Part shown: positions 28,730 through 41,192 of the stretch, one piece after another | Layout of the letters: every line of letters begins with the position of its first letter | How positions within the stretch are numbered: the stretch's first letter is position 1 | Source of the DNA: Planctomycetota bacterium | GTDB lineage: Bacteria; Planctomycetota; UBA1135; GCA-002686595 | Direction of reading: 5' to 3' | NCBI GenBank assembly: GCA_020853575.1 | Contig: JADYYP010000025.1 | Span: 29,072-93,071, forward strand | Length of the DNA: 64,000 nucleotides | Program-made: the position numbers and the translations under genes | The notes under the pieces: generated by a model | Told to the model about the DNA's origin: nothing | Database searches by the model: none | Seen by the model: the letters and a program-made list of their open reading frames with translations, nothing else

Positions 28730-30344
28730 GCGGCGCTGCGTGTGCCTCCGACGCGGCCGTCGGGCGCGGCATGCGCGCAGTCTGGATGCCGGCGAAGATC
28801 TCGCGTGGGCGGCGCTCGAGGCCGACGGCGTTGGAGATTCGGTGGTAGAGCGCGAAGGCGCGGGCCTCGGCGCGCGCGAAGCGGAAGTTCCCAGCGCGCA
28901 GGCGCTGCTGCGCGCGGCGTTCCCACCAGCCGACGCGGCCGCGGACCAGGCCGAGGGCGAGCGACGCGAAGTGCTCGAAGGTCTGGCGCGCGAGCTGCAC
29001 CGACTTCGGAATCTGGTTGGGCCAGTTCTCCGAATACCACAGGTGGTACTCGCCGGCGCCACTCCACTCGGCCAGCGTCTTGGGCGCGCGGAAGCCGTGC
29101 TCGATCGCGCGCGCGTAGAGCTCCGTCCCAGGGATCGGCGAGTAGGGCCAGGCCATCGGACGCGCGAGCTTGCAGGTGGCCGCGATGTGCCGGCATTCGT
29201 CGAGCGTGCGCAGCATCGAAGCTTCGCTCTCGCCGGGGTAGCCGATGATGTAGCTGAACAGCGAGCCCACTCCGATCGCGTCCAGGAGCTCGGCCGCGCG
29301 CACGTTGTCGTTCGAACGTGAGTGCTTGCCCACGAGCTCGCGCATCGCATCGTCGGCGGTCTCCGCTCCGACGACCGAGTGGTACAGCCCAGCTGGCCGC
29401 AGCACGGAGAGCGTCTCGGGCTTCCAGCGCAGCAGCGAGAACGTCTGCAGCATCGCATGCCACTGGAACGGAGAGCCGCGAGCGATCAAGCCGTCGCAGA
29501 AGGCCTTGACGCGTTGCTCCTGCACGCCGAAGTTCGCGTCGTAGAAGCGCACGCAATCGAAGCCCCAGCGTTCGTGCAGCCCGCACAAGTCGTCGAGCAT
29601 CCGCTCGGCCGGCATGGCGAGCCAACGCTGTCCAGAGACCTGTGGCGAGCAGCAGAACGAGCACGGTTCCGGGCAGCCGAAGCTCGAGTAGTAGGTGATG
29701 CCCCACACCGGACGGCCGTTGAAGCCCGGCGGAGTGATCATGCGCGCTGCTTCGCGTTCGGCGCGCGCGTTCAGTTGCGCGTCGCGGTAGGGCGCGATGT
29801 CGATCAAGTGCCACGGCGTGTCGAGCAACTGGTCCCAGCCGACCAAGCGCCGCGGCGCGGTGCGCACGTACTCGCCCTCGCGCTCGAGCATCAAGCCAGC
29901 GACGCCTTCGAGCGAAGCACCGGAGTCGACCGCGTGCACCAGATCGCGGAAGGTGGTCTCGCCTTGACCGATGCACACCGCGTCGTACAGACCGGTGGCG
30001 AGCTGCATCTCGGGCACGACCGAGGCCCACCAGCCACCGATGAACATGGGCAGCGCGGGAAAGCGCTGCTTGACCTTGGTCGAGCACTCCAGTCCGTCCG
30101 CCACCTGATGGCCGAGGATCCCCGTCGTCGCGTACAGCAGCGCGCCGTCACAGGCCTCGAGCACGCGTCGATGCATCGCCTCGGGCTCGCCGAGATTGGC
30201 GTCGAGCAGCACGATCTCGTAGCCCTCGCGATCCGGCCAGGCCGCGATCGTCATCAAGGGCAGCGGGAGTTGGTCCTTCGACACGGGGAAGCCGCCGCGG
30301 CCTTCCGCCATGCTCGGGTTGTAGAGGACGATGCGTTTCTTCAC
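28707..30344 (-). CDS. B12-binding radical SAM protein
   Basis: A 545-residue class B radical SAM enzyme. The N-terminal 140 residues form a cobalamin-binding-like Rossmann domain (IVLYNPSM, FIGGWWASVVPEMQ) without the His of the DxHxxG loop. The radical SAM core follows, with Cys224, Cys228 and Cys231 in CPEPCSFC and the segment IIGYPGESEASMLRTLDE. The family includes methylases and anaerobic cyclases; the substrate is unknown. The start is GTG at 30344 with an excellent GGGAGGAG site upstream. Its 3' end overlaps the SPASM gene by 23 bp in convergent orientation. Confidence 0.88.
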   Translation of the reverse strand: MKKRIVLYNPSMAEGRGGFPVSKDQLPLPLMTIAAWPDREGYEIVLLDANLGEPEAMHRRVLEACDGALLYATTGILGHQVADGLECSTKVKQRFPALPMFIGGWWASVVPEMQLATGLYDAVCIGQGETTFRDLVHAVDSGASLEGVAGLMLEREGEYVRTAPRRLVGWDQLLDTPWHLIDIAPYRDAQLNARAEREAARMITPPGFNGRPVWGITYYSSFGCPEPCSFCCSPQVSGQRWLAMPAERMLDDLCGLHERWGFDCVRFYDANFGVQEQRVKAFCDGLIARGSPFQWHAMLQTFSLLRWKPETLSVLRPAGLYHSVVGAETADDAMRELVGKHSRSNDNVRAAELLDAIGVGSLFSYIIGYPGESEASMLRTLDECRHIAATCKLARPMAWPYSPIPGTELYARAIEHGFRAPKTLAEWSGAGEYHLWYSENWPNQIPKSVQLARQTFEHFASLALGLVRGRVGWWERRAQQRLRAGNFRFARAEARAFALYHRISNAVGLERRPREIFAGIQTARMPRPTAASEAHAAPLRPSERA

Positions 30345-30519
30345 GGCGGGCTGCTCCTCCCGTGGCGGGTCCAGCGTGGCGTCGCATCCGAATGTGTCGA
30401 CGGCGGCACGCCGAGGTTCAGCGAAATGGACTGCCCGGATCGGCGCGCGCGCCGCGCGGTCCAGGGGAAGGGCGCGTCGCTCCGCAACTCGCCCGGTTGG
30501 CGGCGCCGGCCGCGCCGAG

Positions 30520-30548
30520 GTGTCAAAGTCGGCAGCTCACGGTAGAGT
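30520..30548 (+). promoter_or_regulatory. candidate promoter for DUF1858-rhodanese gene
   Basis: GTGTCA (30520-30525) and TAGAGT (30543-30548) are 17 nt apart. The start codon is 34 nt after the -10-like box. Confidence 0.45.
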
Positions 30549-30582
30549 TTGCGCCCACTCGTCGCCCAACAGGACACCTCCC

Positions 30583-31122
30583 GTGAGCACTCCGACCCTT
30601 CGCATCGAACCCTCGATGACCATGGAGCAGATCCTCCAGGTCGCCCCCTCGGCCCAGCGCGCCCTGTTCCAGCGCTACCACATCGGCGGTTGCTCGTCGT
30701 GCGGCTTCCAGCCGACCGACACCCTGGCCCAGGTGTGCAAGGACCACAACATCCTCGACGTGCCCGAGGTGATCCGGACCATCGAGCGCTCCGAGGACGT
30801 CGACCGCAGGGTCCAGATCTCGCCCTTGGAAGTCAAAGCGCTGCTCGATGCGGGGGTCGAGTTCTCGTTCATCGACGTGCGCACGCCCGAGGAGCTGGCG
30901 ATCGCCAAGCTCGCCCAGGCCGAGCCGCTCGACTACCAGAACCCCGGCAAGTACATGGGCCTGCCCAAGGACCGGCGCATCGTCTTCATGTGCCGCAGCG
31001 GCATGCGCTCGCTCGACGTAGCCGCCTATTTCATCGGCCACGGCTTCACCAACGTGCAGTCGATGACCGGCGGCATCCTGGCCTGGGGCGAACAGATCGA
31101 TCCGACGCTGCGCCGCTACTAG
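30583..31122 (+). CDS. DUF1858-type domain fused to rhodanese domain
   Basis: A 179-residue cytosolic protein with two parts. Residues 12-68 resemble the DUF1858/hybrid-cluster-associated redox-disulfide domain, with CSSC at 37-40. Residues 78-179 form a single rhodanese domain with the nucleophile Cys137 in the loop CRSGMRS. Rhodaneses transfer sulfane sulfur; the joined CxxC domain could supply or accept persulfide or act as a redox switch. The GTG at 30583 was chosen because family similarity begins soon after; an in-frame ATG lies 33 nt later. Immediately downstream is the multi-hairpin RNA candidate. Confidence 0.8.
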   Translation: MSTPTLRIEPSMTMEQILQVAPSAQRALFQRYHIGGCSSCGFQPTDTLAQVCKDHNILDVPEVIRTIERSEDVDRRVQISPLEVKALLDAGVEFSFIDVRTPEELAIAKLAQAEPLDYQNPGKYMGLPKDRRIVFMCRSGMRSLDVAAYFIGHGFTNVQSMTGGILAWGEQIDPTLRRY

Positions 31123-31228
31123 CCCGAGGGCTTTCGGAGCGCGGGGGCGACGGACTCCGGGCGGCGCGACCCGGCCCATCGATCCGGCTTCTCCCACGTG
31201 CGCACTGGACGCCCGCGGCAGGTGCGGC

Positions 31229-31234
31229 TAGTTT
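31229..31234 (+). promoter_or_regulatory. -10-like TAGTTT for the hairpin RNA
   Basis: TAGTTT ends 7 nt before the first base of hairpin 1 (31242). TGGACG at 31206-31211 lies 17 nt further upstream and matches TTGACA at four positions. Start-site spacing equals that of the leaderless genes. Confidence 0.45.
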
Positions 31235-31241
31235 TGAGCAT

Positions 31242-31425
31242 GTGAGCGACACCCTGCCACGTCGCTCACGTGCTCCGGCTGCCACCGGAGCGCCCTGAGC
31301 CCCTCCTGCCGGGGAGTTCAGGGCCGCCGAGAGGGTTCTGCCACCCTCATCGGCCGTCTGGCCGGCTCCTGCCGCCGGCTGAGACCCGCGCGGAGTCGCC
31401 TCGAAAGGGGCGACTCCGGTTCATT
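31242..31425 (+). ncRNA. candidate small RNA: five CUGCC-loop hairpins plus terminator
   Basis: The sequence folds into five successive hairpins. H1: stem 31242-31250/31261-31269, 9 bp perfect. H2: 31272-31278/31285-31291, 7 bp. H3: 31293-31298/31318-31323 with an inner stem. H4: 31327-31336/31343-31353, one bulge. H5: 31361-31365/31375-31379, plus outer 31356-31359/31382-31385. Every apical loop holds CTGCC (31254, 31279, 31306, 31338, 31369). A terminator hairpin follows at 31391-31418 with TTCATTT after it. No open frame of note is present. I know no named family with this layout; a protein- or RNA-titrating role is inference. Confidence 0.7.
31391..31425 (+). terminator. rho-independent-like terminator of the hairpin RNA
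   Basis: A 10-bp perfect stem (31391-31400 with 31409-31418) and 8-nt loop TCGAAAGG is followed by GTTCATTT. The T-rich tail fixes the plus strand as the transcribed one. Confidence 0.65.
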
Positions 31426-31509
31426 TAAGCAACATGCGTCGAGGGTCGCATGCGTGCGTGTCGCGCATGCCACGCTCCACGTGCGCGCGAGCTCGCGCGC
31501 CCCAGCCGC

Positions 31510-32055
31510 TCAGCGCAGGATGCGCGCTTCGCTGGGAATGGACTGGCCGGGCTCGAAGATCAGCACCTGACCGCTGCCGCGCTCGATCTCGACGCGCCGC
31601 GAGTCCGGGCCGAAAACGAACACCAGCTCGCCGCGCTGAGTCACCAGGCCGCGCGTGTCGATGCCGATGGCCGAATCGGGGCCGAGGTTGATCTCTCGGA
31701 TCGCGACGCCTTCGAAGACGCCGTCGGTCGAGAAGTGGCGCACGATCGGTTGGTCCTCGCCCAGTCCCTCGATGGGGGCGCCGGAGGTGTCGACTGCGCT
31801 CCAACCATCGGAGTGGAGCACCAGGCGCGCGCCGAGCTTGTGGAACGCGGCGCGGTTCTGGACCGCGCGCAGATCGCGCGCCAGCAACTTGCACGCGGCG
31901 TCGAGCGTCACTTCGTGCTGCTCGAAGTAGAGCGGGATCGCGACCACCGCGACCACTGCCACCAGGCACAGGCTGAGCAGCAACGCCAGCAGCGAAACGC
32001 CGCGCCGCCGCGACGCAGCGAGCGCACGACCCAGGTGAGGCGGGGCGAGGTGCAT
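31510..32055 (-). CDS. orphan pseudopilin-like protein (GspH-like)
   Basis: A 181-residue protein. The N-terminus has a basic leader, a glycine and a long hydrophobic helix (RRGVSLLALLLSLCLVAVVA), as in type II secretion pseudopilins and type IV pilins. The residue usually Glu at mature position 5 is Ala here (GVSLLA). The C-terminal part is beta-rich (IVRHFSTDGVFEGVAIREI), as in GspH/FimT proteins. No other secretion or pilus gene is nearby. It may be a minor pseudopilin that works with a machine encoded elsewhere. ATG at 32055 gives the expected short leader. It lies downstream of the large regulator on the same strand, 131 bp away. Confidence 0.72.
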   Translation of the reverse strand: MHLAPPHLGRALAASRRRGVSLLALLLSLCLVAVVAVVAIPLYFEQHEVTLDAACKLLARDLRAVQNRAAFHKLGARLVLHSDGWSAVDTSGAPIEGLGEDQPIVRHFSTDGVFEGVAIREINLGPDSAIGIDTRGLVTQRGELVFVFGPDSRRVEIERGSGQVLIFEPGQSIPSEARILR

Positions 32056-32186
32056 GCTGGAGACACCGTGTTTCGGTCGCGGAGGGCGTGGATCTGTACT
32101 CGCCGCGGCGGGCGTTGGAAAGGGACTCCCGGTGGTGGGGAGGGACGGCCGAGGTGCTCGCGCCCGCGCGCGCGGCGCCGCCGGCC

Positions 32187-37112
<4,926 letters not shown>

Positions 37113-37354
37113 TGGACAGGCCCGTCCGAGGTTTGGACTGTTCGTCCATCCCACGGACAGCGCCGAAGGGATCAAGTCGATTCCGCGCGGCCGCTTTCGC
37201 CACCGATCCGCGCTCTGGTCCACCCCGTGCGCCCTTGGCGAGCGCGACAGGAGATAGCGCAGAACTCAGGAGTGTCGTCCGGCGTCCGACGGATCGCGCC
37301 TTGCGCACGCAGCATGCCGACGTGGTTACCTTGAGAGTGCCCGAGATCCGCATC

Positions 37355-39154
37355 ATGCCGAAATTGTTTCCGAGCCTGACCCGAACGCTGTTCCTCTCCG
37401 CCGCCGCGCTCTCCACCAGCGAGCTGGCCGCGGCAGGCGGCGTCGCCGTGTTCCGTGGAGCTCCTGGAGCCGCGGGCGACGTGGTCGTCGTCGATCCGAG
37501 CGGCGTGCAGCCGCCGTTCACGCCCGCGGGCCTGGCGGGGATCACGCTGCGGCCGCTCGACGTGAATGGCCGCACCGAGATCGACGCCCTGCGCAGCGAC
37601 CGAGCGCAGTTGCGCTCCGACGTGCCCGCGGCGAGTCGCGTGGTGCTCCCCGGCGGACTGGGTTCGCTCTACCGCTATTCGCGCCCCTCCTTCGGTGGTC
37701 TGCAGCACGGTCTGTTCATGGTCGACGCCGCAGGCGATGCCCGCATCGTGTTCGAGCGCGCGGGCGTTGGTCTCGCTGGCAACCAGCCGCCGTTCCTGCC
37801 GCGCATCGCGGTCGCGCCGACGGGCGACAAGGCGCTGCTCCTGACGCGCTTCGACGCCGGCGGCGACGCGCTCGAGATCGACCTCGCCAGCGGCGCGGTG
37901 CTCGATCGCACGGCGGCGCTCGCGCCGCAGCGTTTCGTGCCGTCGGGCTCGTACCTCAACCCGACCTTCGGCGTGTTCGCGACCAACACCGGTGTGTGGC
38001 GCTTCGACCGCGCGAGCGGCGGCGATGCGTCCGCGGTGCCGATGCCCGGCGCGCTGCCGCCCTGGTTCTCCGGGGAGATCGCGGTCAGTCGCAACGGCGA
38101 CTGGGCCGTGACGACCGCCGGCTTGGCCGAGGACCAGGCCCACGTGTTCGTGTTCGGCGCGAGCGGGCCCGCGCTGCAAGTGACCACGGCCGCGGCGTGG
38201 ATCTCGCCCGCGGGTTTCTTGCCGGATCACCTGCACGGGCCCTACCTCGCGATCAGTGACGACGGCTCGCACTGCGCGTGGCGCACGGAAGGTGTCGCCC
38301 GCGAGGCCTGGCTGGCGCCGGTGCCGCAGGCGCAGCCCGTTGCGAACCACTGGCTGACCTCCGACACCAACTACCTCGACACCATCGACGAGATCGGCCA
38401 GTACATGTTCCGCATCGGCTCGGACGTGCTGGTGTACTCGGCGGGCGAGCTGTCCGCCACGGGCGCGCCGGTGATCGAGAAGATCGACTTCTACCAGGCC
38501 GAGTTGCCGCTCGGCACGACGACGCCGACGCTGCTCAACCTCACGCAATCCAGCGGCATCGCGCAGCCTCCGTTCCTGCAGCCCGCGGACCTCGACCCGT
38601 CCTTCGTGCACCGCGATCCGCTGGGCGACTCGGTGATCTTCCACAACCAATCCAGTGGGGGCACCGGACAGTTGCTCGGCGTCCAACCCGGGCAACCCGG
38701 CGCCTTGGTGTTGCTCTCGAACGTGAAGGAGCTCGCTTTCGTCGAGAGCGCCGGCGGCCACGTGTTCGTGAACCTGCTGCGCTCGAACGGTCAACAGCGC
38801 CGCGAGCTGCACCACTTCAGCACGCCCTTCACCGCGGGTGCGCCGGCGCTCTTGAGCAGCCCGGGAACGAACGTGTTCGACCGCACCGCCGCGCGCGCCG
38901 ATGGGTGGTTCGCGTTCGTCGAGCGCGGCTCGATCGCGGAGAGCCTGTGGCGCTTCGATCCAGCGCTGGGCACGCTCAAGTTGTTCACCCAACGCCCTCT
39001 GAGCTACGGCCCGGCCATCGATTGGGCTGGCAGTGGCGAGCTCGCGTTCAGCGTCGGCTCCGGCGCCGGTGCGTCGATCTACGCGGCGTGGCCCACCGCC
39101 GCGCCGGTGTTCCGCCTGCCGATCGGCGTCGGCCCGGGTTTCATCCTGCCCTGA
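37355..39154 (+). CDS. secreted beta-propeller-like protein
   Basis: A 599-residue exported protein. The signal peptide is at residues 1-27 (LFLSAAALSTSELAAA). The rest looks like a WD40/TolB-type propeller with blades such as RIAVAPTGDKALLLTRFDAG, EIAVSRNGDWAVTTAGLA and YLAISDDGSHCAWRTEG. It does not carry the C-terminal Cys module shared by the neighbouring secreted proteins; it ends FRLPIGVGPGFILP. The ATG at 37355 has only a weak ribosome binding site. A strong hairpin follows the gene. Function unknown; the fold suggests a ligand-binding or scaffold role outside the cell. Confidence 0.75.
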   Translation: MPKLFPSLTRTLFLSAAALSTSELAAAGGVAVFRGAPGAAGDVVVVDPSGVQPPFTPAGLAGITLRPLDVNGRTEIDALRSDRAQLRSDVPAASRVVLPGGLGSLYRYSRPSFGGLQHGLFMVDAAGDARIVFERAGVGLAGNQPPFLPRIAVAPTGDKALLLTRFDAGGDALEIDLASGAVLDRTAALAPQRFVPSGSYLNPTFGVFATNTGVWRFDRASGGDASAVPMPGALPPWFSGEIAVSRNGDWAVTTAGLAEDQAHVFVFGASGPALQVTTAAAWISPAGFLPDHLHGPYLAISDDGSHCAWRTEGVAREAWLAPVPQAQPVANHWLTSDTNYLDTIDEIGQYMFRIGSDVLVYSAGELSATGAPVIEKIDFYQAELPLGTTTPTLLNLTQSSGIAQPPFLQPADLDPSFVHRDPLGDSVIFHNQSSGGTGQLLGVQPGQPGALVLLSNVKELAFVESAGGHVFVNLLRSNGQQRRELHHFSTPFTAGAPALLSSPGTNVFDRTAARADGWFAFVERGSIAESLWRFDPALGTLKLFTQRPLSYGPAIDWAGSGELAFSVGSGAGASIYAAWPTAAPVFRLPIGVGPGFILP

Positions 39155-39189
39155 CGCGCCGCACGCGCCGCGCTTCGCCCCGCATTCTC

Positions 39190-39220
39190 GAGAGCTCGCT
39201 CGGATTCCGGGCGAGCTCTC
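39190..39220 (+). terminator. strong hairpin terminator
   Basis: A 14-bp stem (39190-39203 with 39207-39220, one G-U pair) and a 3-nt ATT loop lies 36 nt after the stop of the propeller gene. No T-run follows. Confidence 0.55.
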
Positions 39221-39349
39221 GCGCTTCGTGCCGCGGCTCTCGAGCTCGAAGGCGCATCGAGAGATGCCGCGCTTGACGACTCGGTACGCGCGTTGCCTCG
39301 TGTCGCGATGTCCCGCCCCAACGCGACTCTCTCGGAAGGAAGTTCCACC

Positions 39350-41077
39350 GTGCACCGCTCGACCATGCCTTCGTTCCTGCGCGTCGCCGCGTGCTTGCTG
39401 TGTGCCCTGCTCGTCAGCGCCTGTGGAGGCGGCGGAGGTGGCGGTGGTGGAGGCGGCGGCCAGCAGGCCGCGACCGACCTGTTGATCACCGACGCGCCGG
39501 TCGACGGCTTGATGTCGTTCACCGTCAAGGTGCAATCGCTGCGCTTGGTGGACGACTTGACCGGGATCGCCGGCGCGGACGTGCTCGACGAGGACCTGAG
39601 CATCGACCTGATCGGCGCTGGCTTGACGCCGCGCTGGGCGAGCCGCGGCGCGCTGCCGGCCGGGACTTACCGCTCCGTGCGCGTCGGGATCGATGCGTCG
39701 TCGACGGTCGCGCTCGACCGTGACGGCGCTCCGGTGGGCGTGAATCACTTGGCGACGACCCTCGACGTGCCCTTCTCCGCGCCGGTGACGATCGCGGCCG
39801 GCAGTTACCAGCAGGTCGTGCTCGACGTCGATCTGGCGTCGTCGCTCGACGGCGACGTGGGCTCGCCTCCGCTGGACTTCGATCCCCAGGGCCTGGCCTC
39901 GTTCCAGGCGGGCGCCGGAGCTTCGAGCACGATCGACGAGGTCAAGGGTTCCGTGACCTCGGTCAGCGCTCCGACGAGCTTCATCGTCGACGCCTATGCC
40001 GACGGCGAGCGCATCGCCGCGCTGGGAGCGGTCACGGTCACGCTCGCTCCGGGTGCGCTCCTGCTCGACGAGTTCGGCGCCGAACTCGCCGATGCAGCAG
40101 CGTTCTTCGCCGCTCTGATCGGCTCGCCGGTCGTCGTGGAAGTCCACGGCGAGCTCGTCGGTGGCGAGATCGTCGCCAACCGTGTGGAGCTCGAGGACTC
40201 CGGCGCGGGCGCGAACTACGTCGTCAAGCTCGAGGGGCGCGTCGAGAACCTCGACACCGTCGCCAACACGTTCGACCTGCTCCTGGTCGAGATCGAGAAG
40301 GGTGCCGCCATCGCGCAGCCGGTGCTCGACCTGCTGGGCAACCCACTGTCCATCGCCGTCGACTACGACGACGTGTCGACCGTGTTCGTCATCGAGGAAC
40401 ACACGCCGACCGACGAAGACGCGCTCGGCGAGGGCCAGCGCATCAAGGTCAAGTTCGCCGACTTCTTGGCCGAGCCGTTCCCCGCGGTGCTGATCGAGAT
40501 CGAGGACCAACCCGAGTTCGAAGGCGTGATCACCGACCTCTCGGGCCTGCCCAACTCGCTCGTGATGCACCTCGACAGCGACGATCCGGCGCTCGGCGGC
40601 TCGGTGCAGAACGGCTCGACCGATGTCACCGTCGACCTCAGTGCGAGCACGTTGTTCCTCGACACGCACGCCAAGCCGAGCCTGTCGACCGCGCAGTTGC
40701 AGACGGGGTTGAAGCTCGAAGTGCACGGCGCCATCAGCGGGCCCAGCAGTGCTCCGACGATCGCCGCGACGCGCACCAAGATCCACGCCGGGCGCTTCCG
40801 CGGCGCCGTCACCGGGATCTTCGAGCTGCAGAGCTCGTTCGACGCGACCATGAGCGACCTCAAGGACCCGTTCGGCAGCGGGGTGAGCTTCGGCAACGTC
40901 GCGGTCGACCTCGACGCCAACTGCTCGTTCCGCGACGACGCCGCGAGCGAGGGCCAGTTCTTCGATCTGTTCTCGACCCTGGGGGTCGGCGAAGCACTCG
41001 AAGTCGAGGTCTTCGGTCTGGGCACGTCGACGCCCAACCAAATCCAGGCCTTCGAGATCAAGGCGCGCGTCGAGTGA
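39350..41077 (+). CDS. lipoprotein with DUF4382-like and DUF5666-like domains
   Basis: A 575-residue lipoprotein. The lipobox LVSAC (Cys25) is followed by twelve consecutive glycines. A DUF4382-like domain follows (DLLITDAPVDGLMSFTVKVQ). Several DUF5666-like beta repeats come after it, each with a shape like VKGSVTSVSAPTSFIVDA, LEGRVENLDTVANTFDLL or FEGVITDLSGLPNSLVMH. These domains occur in outer-membrane lipoproteins of unknown function. GTG at 39350 was chosen because GGAAGGAAG lies 7 nt upstream; an in-frame ATG at 39308 would put residues before the signal peptide that look unrelated. No partner is evident. It probably sits on the outer or inner membrane facing the periplasm. Confidence 0.8.
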   Translation: MHRSTMPSFLRVAACLLCALLVSACGGGGGGGGGGGGQQAATDLLITDAPVDGLMSFTVKVQSLRLVDDLTGIAGADVLDEDLSIDLIGAGLTPRWASRGALPAGTYRSVRVGIDASSTVALDRDGAPVGVNHLATTLDVPFSAPVTIAAGSYQQVVLDVDLASSLDGDVGSPPLDFDPQGLASFQAGAGASSTIDEVKGSVTSVSAPTSFIVDAYADGERIAALGAVTVTLAPGALLLDEFGAELADAAAFFAALIGSPVVVEVHGELVGGEIVANRVELEDSGAGANYVVKLEGRVENLDTVANTFDLLLVEIEKGAAIAQPVLDLLGNPLSIAVDYDDVSTVFVIEEHTPTDEDALGEGQRIKVKFADFLAEPFPAVLIEIEDQPEFEGVITDLSGLPNSLVMHLDSDDPALGGSVQNGSTDVTVDLSASTLFLDTHAKPSLSTAQLQTGLKLEVHGAISGPSSAPTIAATRTKIHAGRFRGAVTGIFELQSSFDATMSDLKDPFGSGVSFGNVAVDLDANCSFRDDAASEGQFFDLFSTLGVGEALEVEVFGLGTSTPNQIQAFEIKARVE

Positions 41078-41192
41078 GCCCGATCGTCCGCGCGTTGGGC
41101 CCGCGGCACGTCACGGCCTCGACGTCCGCTGCCCATCGCGCGCCGGAGCCCCAGCATCCCGAGAGCTCGCAGGCTCGCTGCGCCACGAGCGT

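Noticed and set aside
26482..30344. Hopanoid biosynthesis locus (HpnA-like epimerase with radical SAM enzymes)
   Set aside because: The radical SAM proteins lack the HpnH/HpnJ-type sequence around the Cys cluster, and no squalene-hopene cyclase or other hpn gene is present.
31242..31425. Interpretation of the hairpin RNA as a CsrA/RsmA sponge
   Set aside because: Those RNAs present GGA in loops. The plus-strand loops here have CUGCC and no GGA; only some minus-strand loops would have GGCAGG, and the terminator orientation indicates the plus strand.
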